From NCBI GenBank assembly GCA_030598885.1, contig JAUVOZ010000001.1, positions 1 through 57,167 of the forward strand: a stretch of 57,167 nucleotides of DNA, given 5' to 3'. A program made the position numbers and the translations under genes. The DNA comes from Anaerolineae bacterium (GTDB taxonomy: Bacteria > Chloroflexota > Anaerolineae > Anaerolineales > E44-bin32). Of this stretch, positions 35,825-43,364 are shown piece after piece; positions within the stretch are counted from its first letter, which is position 1; each line of letters opens with the position of its first letter. Below the pieces are notes generated by a model, which did no database searches, was not told the origin of the DNA, and was given only the letters and a program-made list of their open reading frames with translations.

Positions 35825-36297
35825 TTTCGCTCTCGTCTCGAAGGCGGCGTGAGCTGGTACGTTTCTTAAAGTTTTCCGTCGTTGGTACATTTGGCGCTTT
35901 CGTGGATTTCAGCATCCTTTATTTTCTGCACTCAGTCCTTGGACTTCATATCGTCTTTTCTAACACCATATCTTTCACTACGGCCGTATTAAATAATTTC
36001 ATCTGGAATCGTTATTGGACCTACCCTGACTCCCGATCCAAGTCTATTGGCAATCAACTACGTCAATTCTTTATAGTCAACATCGCCGGGTGGGCGATAA
36101 ACACTGGGATCTTATTGCTGTTGCGGTATCCTTGCGCATCCCTGGTTGGAACCCTAAGCCCACATTTTACAATCCTCAACAACTCTGATTTGGTCTATAA
36201 ATTAGGCTACAACTTTGCAAAGGCGATCGCCACTGGTGTGGTGCTATTTTGGAATTTTGGCATCAACCGGATATGGACCTACTCAGATGCTCCGTAG
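35821..36297 (+). CDS. GtrA-family membrane protein
   Basis: This is a 158-residue protein with four membrane helices. It has the GtrA pattern: 'FLKFSVVGTFGAFVDFSILY' at the first helix and paired 'NNFIWNRYWTY' and 'WNFGINRIWTY' motifs at the ends of helices two and four. GtrA proteins help flip or use polyprenyl-phosphate-linked sugars in O-antigen or wall glycan modification. The start ATG 35821 overlaps the upstream epimerase stop. A longer frame beginning at 35755 lies inside the epimerase gene and is not needed. Confidence 0.88.
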   Translation: MISLSSRRRRELVRFLKFSVVGTFGAFVDFSILYFLHSVLGLHIVFSNTISFTTAVLNNFIWNRYWTYPDSRSKSIGNQLRQFFIVNIAGWAINTGILLLLRYPCASLVGTLSPHFTILNNSDLVYKLGYNFAKAIATGVVLFWNFGINRIWTYSDAP

Positions 36298-36378
36298 GGT
36301 ATTCCTCATGTAATTGCTTTCGTGTGCCGGTGACAATCAGTATAATGAGAGTTGTTATATCATTAGATGGAGAAGTAG

Positions 36379-36762
36379 ATGTCGAGCGGATCTTTGAAAC
36401 GACCCGTTCCGATTTATTCCACACCCGGTGACTGGGTGTCGATGCTGGTCTTCCCTTATCTATACAACACAATGGGCGAGTGGATCGGTTGGGTCACGCC
36501 TGATCGTCAGGTATATAATGTAATAGGGATTTATGTTGGTTGGCTTACAGATGAACCACGCATCCTGCGCAGACGGATCATTGATGGATCACTTCCTCGC
36601 TTGGAGCCCCCCACCCGTCCTGCTCGCATTCGTCCTCCAGCAACGGTTCCACTTCCTCCGATGATGGCAGAACTTCCATTTGAAATTATCGACGTCCTTG
36701 ACGATGAACCTGATCGGCTCCATACAATTGATGCCGGTGAATTAAAAGAGGATATGGATTGA
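36379..36762 (+). CDS. Hypothetical protein upstream of ChlI-like ATPase
   Basis: This 127-residue protein is of unrecognised family. The first 65 residues are rich in aromatic and beta-prone residues ('MLVFPYLYNTMGEWIGWVTP', 'VIGIYVGWL'), suggesting a small beta-barrel. A proline/arginine-rich middle and an acidic tail follow. GGAG precedes the ATG by eight bases. A perfect TATAAT at 36341-36346 may be its -10 box, but the nearest -35-like TTGCTT is 21 bases away. The gene ends 27 bases before the AAA+ ATPase, so the two are probably co-transcribed. Confidence 0.65.
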   Translation: MSSGSLKRPVPIYSTPGDWVSMLVFPYLYNTMGEWIGWVTPDRQVYNVIGIYVGWLTDEPRILRRRIIDGSLPRLEPPTRPARIRPPATVPLPPMMAELPFEIIDVLDDEPDRLHTIDAGELKEDMD

Positions 36763-36789
36763 TAGCCAGGAACTTCTTGAGGTGGTGCA

Positions 36790-37980
36790 GTGAGTAATAC
36801 CAATCTAACCTTAACCAAATTACTTGAAATAGCAAGCTCCCAACGCTTTCTAGAGGCACCTCCCCCTGAAGATATGGGGCTTGCAGAACCCCTGGCTTTT
36901 CCCTTCTTGGGCATCATCGGTCAACAGGAGATGAAGATAGCCCTACTTCTCTCTTTGATTAATCCCAACATAGGCGGTGTTTTGCTTATTGGAACAAGAG
37001 GGACTGGCAAGACGACAGCTGTCCGTAGTCTGATAGATTTATTGCCTGACGTCCATCGAAGTCTTTGCACCTACGGTTGCCTGCCGGAAGATATCATTGA
37101 TGGCGACATAGATGCGGTATGCCCTGAATGCGCACGCCGTTATGGTCAAGGTGAATCATTAACTTATCCTGACCGTGTGCGGCTAATCGAACTACCGCTC
37201 AATGCCCGTCTAGAGGATGTTGTCGGAGGGCTCGATGAACGCGCAGCATTGCATAAACGCATGCGTCTTAATCGTGGCATCATGGCCAGAGCGGATCGAA
37301 ATCTACTCTATGTTGACGAAGTTAATTTACTGGATGACGACATTGTGGATGCCATCTTGGACGCGTCTGCTCAAGGGACTTACACTGTACATCGAGGTCC
37401 TTTGGTGGCCACCTACCGGGCGCGGTTTGTGCTGATCGGCTCGATGAATCCTGAAGAAGGACACCTTCGCCCTCAAATCCTCGATCGGTTTGGCCTTCGG
37501 GTGGTTGTCAGAGGTTTGGAACATCGAAAAGAGCGACTAGAAGCCTACCATCGTTCAATCGCCTTCCTCAACAGCCCTCGGCGGGTAATCAAAGAATATG
37601 CAGAAGCGACTGAGTTCATGAGACTTGAATTAGCATCAGCTCGTGAATCCCTGGCAAACGTACCGCTTACCTCTCAGGCGGAAAAAATTGGTCTTAAATT
37701 AATTCATGAATTGGGGATCGATTCCCTGAGAGCCGAAATCACACTCTTTGAATCTGCCCGTGCACACGCTGTCGCTGATGGACGCAAGCGAGCTAGCATT
37801 CAAGATGTACGAAAAGTAGCTCCCATGTCTCTCCGCATTCGTCGATCGACCTTTATGCAAGATTATTTCACGTCCAGAGCCGAAGAGGAAGAAGAGATAG
37901 ACCGGCTAATATCGTCTTTAAAACGGAGGTCTTCTTCCAGAAAGAAAAAGACCTCCAAAAGTAAAAAGCCTTTAGGTTAA
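36790..37980 (+). CDS. Magnesium-chelatase subunit I-like AAA+ ATPase
   Basis: This 396-residue AAA+ ATPase is of the ChlI/BchI type. It opens the ATPase core with 'FPFLGIIGQQEMKIALLL', has Walker A 'GTRGTGKT' (68-75), Walker B 'LLYVDEVNLL', sensor 'VLIGSMNPEEG' and arginine finger 'LRPQILDRFGLR'. A Cys-rich insert ('CTYGC' and 'CPEC') occurs as in other ChlI proteins. The tail is a Lys/Arg/Ser-rich basic segment. No chelatase D or H subunit is in the window, so it may act in another metal or remodelling process, perhaps with a VWA protein. The GTG start follows GAGGTGG. Confidence 0.85.
   Translation: MSNTNLTLTKLLEIASSQRFLEAPPPEDMGLAEPLAFPFLGIIGQQEMKIALLLSLINPNIGGVLLIGTRGTGKTTAVRSLIDLLPDVHRSLCTYGCLPEDIIDGDIDAVCPECARRYGQGESLTYPDRVRLIELPLNARLEDVVGGLDERAALHKRMRLNRGIMARADRNLLYVDEVNLLDDDIVDAILDASAQGTYTVHRGPLVATYRARFVLIGSMNPEEGHLRPQILDRFGLRVVVRGLEHRKERLEAYHRSIAFLNSPRRVIKEYAEATEFMRLELASARESLANVPLTSQAEKIGLKLIHELGIDSLRAEITLFESARAHAVADGRKRASIQDVRKVAPMSLRIRRSTFMQDYFTSRAEEEEEIDRLISSLKRRSSSRKKKTSKSKKPLG
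37921..37956 (-). terminator. Candidate terminator of acpP inside the ChlI-like gene end
   Basis: GGAGGTCTT (37925-37933) and AAGACCTCC (37948-37956) form a perfect 9-bp stem. On the minus strand it is followed by GTTTTAAAG. It lies about 100 bases past the acpP stop and within the last codons of the convergent ATPase gene. Confidence 0.5.
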
Positions 37981-38052
37981 GGGGTTCAAAATTAAATAAC
38001 AGAATTGGCCTGCTTCAACCCGGACCATTCTTGGAACTTGTAGCATGAATGG

Positions 38053-38289
38053 TTATCCAAGGTGCTCTTCAATATATTTAACAGCCTCCCCTACTGTTGT
38101 TATCTTCTGTGCAGCCTCGTCGGAGATCTCTCCCCCGAATTTCTCCTCGAAGGCCATGATCAATTCCACCAAGTCGAGCGAGTCTGCTTCCAGGTCCTCT
38201 CGAAAGCGGGCTTCAGGAGATATTTTACCTTCGTCAATGCTAAGCAGATCTACGATAATCAACTTCACCTGTTCTAATGTATCTGACAT
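38053..38289 (-). CDS. acpP: Acyl carrier protein
   Basis: This is a 78-residue acidic ACP. The phosphopantetheine attachment Ser37 is in 'EADSLDLVEL', the standard DSL motif. It carries acyl chains for the FabF enzymes and PlsX encoded at 17563-21896. I chose the ATG at 38289 because AAGGAG stands close upstream; the longer frame adds a basic non-ACP stretch. It is transcribed divergently from fni, with back-to-back promoters. Confidence 0.96.
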   Translation of the reverse strand: MSDTLEQVKLIIVDLLSIDEGKISPEARFREDLEADSLDLVELIMAFEEKFGGEISDEAAQKITTVGEAVKYIEEHLG

Positions 38290-38333
38290 CAGTCGTCTCC
38301 TTGATTCGATTCCTTTTTTATTGCTTCTCACTG

Positions 38334-38363
38334 ATTTTAATTCAACCATCGAGGATAACGCAA
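38334..38363 (-). promoter_or_regulatory. Promoter of acpP
   Basis: On the minus strand, -35 TTGCGT (38358-38363) and -10 TAAAAT (38334-38339) are spaced by 18 bases. It is back to back with the fni promoter. Confidence 0.55.
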
Positions 38364-38364
38364 G

Positions 38365-38394
38365 TTGACATCTCCTTGTCGCCCTTGGTAAGAT
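38365..38394 (+). promoter_or_regulatory. Promoter of fni and polyprenyl synthase
   Basis: A consensus -35 TTGACA (38365-38370) and -10 TAAGAT (38389-38394) are spaced by 18 bases. The -35 is one base from the -35 of the divergent acpP promoter. Confidence 0.65.
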
Positions 38395-38422
38395 GGTCTT
38401 CTCACACTAGGAACACTCTGAC

Positions 38423-39454
38423 ATGAGCAAAGTTACGCCAACCTCTACCCGTAAAACTAACCACATTCGGATCAACCTTGAAGAGGAGGTCCAATCCGAT
38501 CTGACCACAGGTCTTGAGCGGTTTCGATTTACCCACAACGCCGTTCCGGAGATCGATTTCCGCCAGATCGACCCTTCAACTACATTCCTTGGTAAACATC
38601 TTTCCTTCCCCCTCTTAATTTCTTCGATGACCGGGGGGATAGAGGCTGCAGCCGCAATTAACCACTCTTTGGCTGAAGCCGCTCAAGCGATGGGAGTGGC
38701 AATGGGATTGGGCTCCCAACGCGCAGCAATCGAAGATCCATCACTCGAGCCAACCTTTCAAATTCGCCACCTGGCTCCTGATATCCTGCTATTTGCTAAT
38801 CTTGGCGCGGTGCAGCTTAATTACGGCTATGGCATCGACCAATGCCGTCGTGCCGTCGATATGATTGAAGCCGACGCAATGATCCTACACTTCAATCCAT
38901 TGCAGGAGGCGTTGCAACCGGAAGGAGATGTCAACTTCAGTGACCTTCTTCGTAAAGTCGAGAGCATATGCAGTCAGCTCGATGTCCCGGTCATCGCCAA
39001 GGAAGTCGGCTGGGGGATCTCCTCTCAGGTTGCCAAGGATCTGGTAGAGGCCGGGGTTTCCGTTATTGATGTCGCTGGTGCGGGTGGGACTTCGTGGGCA
39101 CAGGTGGAGATGCATCGGTCGCAGGATGAAATTCAGGCTCAACTGGCCGCCAACTTTATCGGCTGGGGAAACCCGACATCTGAGTTAGTGACCGATGTTC
39201 GGCAGGCTTTACCGGAAATCCCTCTCATTGCTTCAGGCGGCCTTCGCAGCGGCATCGATATCGCTAAATGTATTGCCCTTGGTGCAGACATGGGTGGGAT
39301 TGCCGGTCCTTTTCTCAAAGCCGCAGTGCAGTCAACCGAGGTGGTAATGGCAACCCTTAAAAAGGTGGAGGCCGAGATGCGAATATGTATGTTCGCCACC
39401 GGTTCTCCAAATCTAACTGCTCTGAGCCAGACAGAATTACGGCACATAACATGA
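38423..39454 (+). CDS. fni: Isopentenyl-diphosphate delta-isomerase, type 2
   Basis: This is a 343-residue FMN-dependent TIM-barrel enzyme that interconverts IPP and DMAPP. Type 2 hallmarks are 'RKTNHIRINLEEEVQ' at the N-terminus, 'FPLLISSMTGG', 'MGLGSQRAAIEDP', 'VIAKEVGWGISSQVA' and 'DVAGAGGTSWAQVE'. The length is typical. The stop overlaps the start of the polyprenyl synthase (ATGA), so substrate isomerisation and chain elongation are translated together. A good promoter lies at 38365-38394. Confidence 0.95.
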   Translation: MSKVTPTSTRKTNHIRINLEEEVQSDLTTGLERFRFTHNAVPEIDFRQIDPSTTFLGKHLSFPLLISSMTGGIEAAAAINHSLAEAAQAMGVAMGLGSQRAAIEDPSLEPTFQIRHLAPDILLFANLGAVQLNYGYGIDQCRRAVDMIEADAMILHFNPLQEALQPEGDVNFSDLLRKVESICSQLDVPVIAKEVGWGISSQVAKDLVEAGVSVIDVAGAGGTSWAQVEMHRSQDEIQAQLAANFIGWGNPTSELVTDVRQALPEIPLIASGGLRSGIDIAKCIALGADMGGIAGPFLKAAVQSTEVVMATLKKVEAEMRICMFATGSPNLTALSQTELRHIT

Positions 39455-40464
39455 GTGACAACAATCCCCCATCCTTAATTCGTCGTATGCGTGAGGCAAT
39501 TGAGGTTGATCTCAAGCGTTCCATCGAATGGCTTGATTCAGAGCAATATCCCGAATTAGCTCATATGATTAGCTATCATATGGGGTGGAAAAACCAGGCA
39601 CACTCACGGGGAAAACGCCTTCGGCCTATGCTCACGCTGTTGAGCTGCGCTGGTGTTGGTGCAAATTGGGAGATTGCCTTGCCGGCCGCGAGTGCGGTCG
39701 AATTGGTCCACAGCTTCTCTCTCGTCCATGATGACATCCAAGACCAAAGTGAAACCAGACGCGGGCGCCTCACCCTTTGGAAACTATGGGGACTCGCTCA
39801 GGCGCTCAACACCGGCGATACGATTTTCACCCTTGCCCGCCTAGCCACTTATCGACTGGTCAAGGTTGGGAACTCCTATGAAACTACTCTAGATGCCCAA
39901 CGCATCCTCGATCACGCCTGCCTTCAACTCACCCAAGGCCAACACCTGGATCTCGCTTATGAGACCAAAGAGAATGTTACCATTTCCGACTATATTAGGA
40001 TGATAGAAGGCAAAACCTCGGCACTACTTTCAGCCGCCTCAGCTATCGGCGCTCATATCGCTGGAGCTTCCGACCCGGTAGTTGAAGCCTATCGATCTTT
40101 TGGTCATAACCTGGGACTGGCGTTCCAGATCGAGGATGACATCCTTGGCATCTGGGGGAAATCCAACTTGACCGGGAAACCAGCCGGTGACGATCTTCTT
40201 AGGCGTAAAAAGACTCTTCCCACACTCTATGGATTGGAAAAATCCACCACCTTCAGCCGCCTTTTCTTACAAGAAAATGATGATGTCGATCTATTGGATA
40301 TGGTCGCAGCCCTGGACGAAGTGGGCGCACATCAACACGCACGCTCCTTAGCTCAACACCATACCGACCTGGCATTGTCGGCTCTGAAAGAAGCCGCCCC
40401 AATGAATCCGTCCGGTGGGGAGCTTAAAAGATTATCACTCCTCCTCCTTCAACGCCAAACTTAA
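39451..40464 (+). CDS. Polyprenyl (geranylgeranyl-type) diphosphate synthase
   Basis: This is a 337-residue trans-prenyltransferase. The first Asp-rich motif is 'DDIQD' (94-98) and 'GKRLRPMLTLL' binds IPP. The second Asp-rich region reads 'QIEDDILGIWG', so the last Asp of DDxxD is Gly, a variant seen in some relatives. It makes C15-C20 or longer chains used for carrier lipids, quinones or carotenoids; the product length is not certain. I chose ATG 39451, overlapping the fni stop, over the longer frame from 39385. Confidence 0.92.
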   Translation: MSDNNPPSLIRRMREAIEVDLKRSIEWLDSEQYPELAHMISYHMGWKNQAHSRGKRLRPMLTLLSCAGVGANWEIALPAASAVELVHSFSLVHDDIQDQSETRRGRLTLWKLWGLAQALNTGDTIFTLARLATYRLVKVGNSYETTLDAQRILDHACLQLTQGQHLDLAYETKENVTISDYIRMIEGKTSALLSAASAIGAHIAGASDPVVEAYRSFGHNLGLAFQIEDDILGIWGKSNLTGKPAGDDLLRRKKTLPTLYGLEKSTTFSRLFLQENDDVDLLDMVAALDEVGAHQHARSLAQHHTDLALSALKEAAPMNPSGGELKRLSLLLLQRQT

Positions 40465-40494
40465 CAGTTACGCCACCACTGACTAGAGTACGCG

Positions 40495-40522
40495 TTGCGC
40501 AACTCTTCCTTAATGCTATAAT
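40495..40522 (+). promoter_or_regulatory. Promoter of the kinase/phosphatase signalling operon
   Basis: -35 TTGCGC (40495-40500) and perfect -10 TATAAT (40517-40522) are spaced by 16 bases. The leader to the kinase ATG is only about 16 bases. Confidence 0.6.
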
Positions 40523-40544
40523 TTTCTCATAATAGGTGTAAGAG

Positions 40545-42419
40545 ATGATACGAAGGACCACGCGCGCGCTTAATAACCAGACTGAACGGCTTGAAAGTTT
40601 ACAGCCTGGAATCACTCTTCAGGATCGATATTTAATCCTCGGCCTGCTCGGCTCGGGCGGTATGAGCTCAGTCTATAAGGGTCGCGATTTACATTTCCCA
40701 AATGTCACCAAATTGGTCGCCATCAAGGAAATGACGAATTTAGTTGCTGACCAAACAATGTATGAGATGATCGTCACCAACTTCGAACGTGAAGCTGATC
40801 TCCTGGCCACTCTTTCCCATCCCGCCATTCCCCGTATTTATGATTATTTCATCGGCAATAAAAATCTCTACCTGGTGATGGAGTTTATCGACGGCAAGGA
40901 TTTGGAAGCCGTTCTACAGGAGAGTGACGATTTCTTGTCCGAGGAGCAGGTTGTTAGTTGGGCAATCGAACTGTGTGATGTCCTAAGTTTTCTTCATGAC
41001 CATAAACCTGAACCACTGGTCTTCAGGGATATGAAACCTTCTAATGTAATGATAGACCAGCATGGCCATATCCGTCTAATTGACTTTGGTATTGCTCGCG
41101 TCTTCCAACCTGGACAAAAGGGGACCATGATCGGCACGGAGGGTTACTCACCTCCAGAACAGTACCGGGGTGAAGCCTCCCCTGCTGGCGATATCTATGC
41201 ACTTGGGGCAACTTTGCACCATATGTTAACCCGCCGCGATCCTCGGCTTGAGCCACCATTTTCTTTCAACGAGCGCCCAATCAGGGAGATCAATCCCGAC
41301 GTATCTCCTGAAATCGAGGCAATCATCAACATTACCCTTGATTACGATCCAAAAAAACGCTACCCAAGCACTGATGCGTTGAAGAAAGCCTTGATAACGA
41401 CGGCAAGTGATACCGGACTCTTGATCAAGCCACGTACAGCGGAGATCTTCATACGCGGCGACGACATTAAGGAATTATGGTCTTTCGAGTGTGAAGATGA
41501 GATTCGCGGCACCCCGATTGTGTATCAGGACATGATCATTATTGGCTGCTATGATCACAATCTCTACGCCCTGGATAAGAAGACAGGCGAGTTCATATGG
41601 AAATATGCAACCGAGGGAGGTATAACGGGTCAACCTGCGGCTGAGGATGGCGTCATATTCATCGGTTCTGAGGATTATCGCTTACACGCTGTCACCGCCC
41701 GGGGGGGCAATCTGACCTGGATGTACTACACCGAAGGTCCGATACGATCGTCTCCCATTCTTTCTCACGGTCATATTTTTATCGGATCTGATGACAATCA
41801 CCTGCATGTCGTGAACTCCCTCAATGGCCGCCGTGTCTGGCGGGCTGAGACGATGGGCCCTATCTGGTCTACTCCATTAGTGAATGATGAGCGAGTCTTT
41901 TTTGGATGCGAGAGCGGCGATTTTTATTGCTATGACTTTCGCGGTGAATTAAAGTGGCGTAAGAAAATCAAGCGTGCCGTCACCTCCTCGCCCATTCTGA
42001 TGGACGGGTTAATTTATTTTGGCTCCAAAGATTGGACTTTGTACGCCCTCGAGATGGAAAACGGATGGCAAGTATGGCGATTCCGTATGGGAGGACCAAC
42101 TATTTCAACCCCTACTTCTGCTGAAGACAAGATTTTTATCGGCTGTGGTGATAACCATATCTACGCTATTCACGCCCGTCATGCGCGTGAGCTCTGGCGT
42201 TATGCCACTGAACATCAGGTCACTGGTTCGCCAGTCGCGTATGAGGATTCTCTATACTGTGGTTCTGTTGATGGAGGTTTATATTGCTTGGATTTCCGAA
42301 CGGGTCGGTTACGCTGGCGTTTCCGCACCGAGGGCCCGATAACTGGCTCACCAGTCATCGTTGATAATACACTTTTCATCGGCTCTAACGACCATAAAGT
42401 TTATGCCTTACTAACATAG
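40545..42419 (+). CDS. Ser/Thr protein kinase fused to PQQ-type beta-propeller
   Basis: This is a 624-residue protein. Residues 28-290 form a Hanks-type kinase: Gly loop 'LGSGGMSSVYKG', ATP-binding Lys61 in 'VAIKEM', catalytic Asp162 in 'FRDMKPSNVM' (Phe replaces the usual His) and 'IDFGIAR' with Asp180. Residues 310-624 hold about seven or eight PQQ-like blades ('GSDDNHLHVVNSLNGRRVWR', 'GSNDHKVYALLT'). There is no membrane helix between them, so the propeller should be cytoplasmic, as a sensor or docking platform. It is the first gene of an operon with a PP2C phosphatase, a DnaJ-VWA protein and an FHA protein. Confidence 0.92.
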   Translation: MIRRTTRALNNQTERLESLQPGITLQDRYLILGLLGSGGMSSVYKGRDLHFPNVTKLVAIKEMTNLVADQTMYEMIVTNFEREADLLATLSHPAIPRIYDYFIGNKNLYLVMEFIDGKDLEAVLQESDDFLSEEQVVSWAIELCDVLSFLHDHKPEPLVFRDMKPSNVMIDQHGHIRLIDFGIARVFQPGQKGTMIGTEGYSPPEQYRGEASPAGDIYALGATLHHMLTRRDPRLEPPFSFNERPIREINPDVSPEIEAIINITLDYDPKKRYPSTDALKKALITTASDTGLLIKPRTAEIFIRGDDIKELWSFECEDEIRGTPIVYQDMIIIGCYDHNLYALDKKTGEFIWKYATEGGITGQPAAEDGVIFIGSEDYRLHAVTARGGNLTWMYYTEGPIRSSPILSHGHIFIGSDDNHLHVVNSLNGRRVWRAETMGPIWSTPLVNDERVFFGCESGDFYCYDFRGELKWRKKIKRAVTSSPILMDGLIYFGSKDWTLYALEMENGWQVWRFRMGGPTISTPTSAEDKIFIGCGDNHIYAIHARHARELWRYATEHQVTGSPVAYEDSLYCGSVDGGLYCLDFRTGRLRWRFRTEGPITGSPVIVDNTLFIGSNDHKVYALLT

Positions 42420-42437
42420 CAAGATTTAATAGGCAGA

Positions 42438-43352
42438 ATGGAACGTGTCAATAAAATGGATGTTCTAAATCGGTTTATCAAGCGTATTTTCCGCCGGGAG
42501 GAGATTCACCCTCCCGGGAGTATTAAAACCGCGCCTCTTGAACCATCCCACCTGGAACCGGCTTGGGATCTTGATGGGCAGCAAGGGATCGTAGTCGGTG
42601 CTGCGCAATCCACTGGTATCGAACGAGACCACAATGAGGACACTCTTTTCGTTTTAGTAGGAAATTCCGCCGGTCAGGAGACACTCCCAGAGTTCGGTTT
42701 GTTTCTCGTCGCTGACGGAATGGGAGGACATCGCGCAGGAGAGGTTGCCAGCGCAATTTCTGTCCGAACCACCGCCCATTGTCTCACTGAAGGTATAATT
42801 CTACGTTTGTTTGAGAACGAACCCAAGGAACACACACTCCCGCTTCATGATCTCTTCCGTCAAGCGCTTGAACAAGCCAATCAGTCGGTTGTCACTCGCG
42901 TTCCCGGAGGCGGGACAACACTGACCGCAGCTTTACTTATCAACGGGCAGTTGACGATTGGCCATGTTGGTGACAGTCGGGCGTATCTCATTGTTGACGG
43001 CAAGAGCGAAGTCATCACTCGAGACCATTCCCTGGTTGAACGACTTCGAGAGCTTGGTCAATTGACCTCAGAAGAAGCTGCCTCCCATCCACAACGCAAT
43101 GTGCTTTACCGAGCCATCGGTCAAGGAGCTAATCTTGAGGTAGACATAATTTCCCACCCCGTTCCGGATGGTGGATATTTACTTCTTTGCTCCGATGGTC
43201 TATGGGGAGTTGTTCCCGATCATGAAATTCGAAGGATTATCTATAATTCGGGACACCCTCAGGTAGCGTGTGACGAGCTAGTGCAAGCTGCCAACGCGGC
43301 TGGCGGGCCTGATAACATCACCGCGGTACTTGTAGGCTTTCCACCGAAGTGA
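42438..43352 (+). CDS. PP2C-type Ser/Thr protein phosphatase
   Basis: This is a 304-residue metal-dependent phosphatase. Motifs are 'GIERDHNEDTLFV' (metal-binding Asp/Glu), 'LFLVADGMGGHRAGEVAS', 'IGHVGDSRAYL', 'LLCSDGLWGVV' and the final 'GGPDNITAVLV'. All expected metal ligands are present. A basic N-terminal stretch of about 40 residues precedes the domain. It is very likely the partner that reverses phosphorylation by the kinase 19 bases upstream. Two ATGs (42438 and 42456) are possible; neither has a strong ribosome site, and the first is given here. Confidence 0.93.
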   Translation: MERVNKMDVLNRFIKRIFRREEIHPPGSIKTAPLEPSHLEPAWDLDGQQGIVVGAAQSTGIERDHNEDTLFVLVGNSAGQETLPEFGLFLVADGMGGHRAGEVASAISVRTTAHCLTEGIILRLFENEPKEHTLPLHDLFRQALEQANQSVVTRVPGGGTTLTAALLINGQLTIGHVGDSRAYLIVDGKSEVITRDHSLVERLRELGQLTSEEAASHPQRNVLYRAIGQGANLEVDIISHPVPDGGYLLLCSDGLWGVVPDHEIRRIIYNSGHPQVACDELVQAANAAGGPDNITAVLVGFPPK

Positions 43353-43364
43353 GAAGAGGGATGC

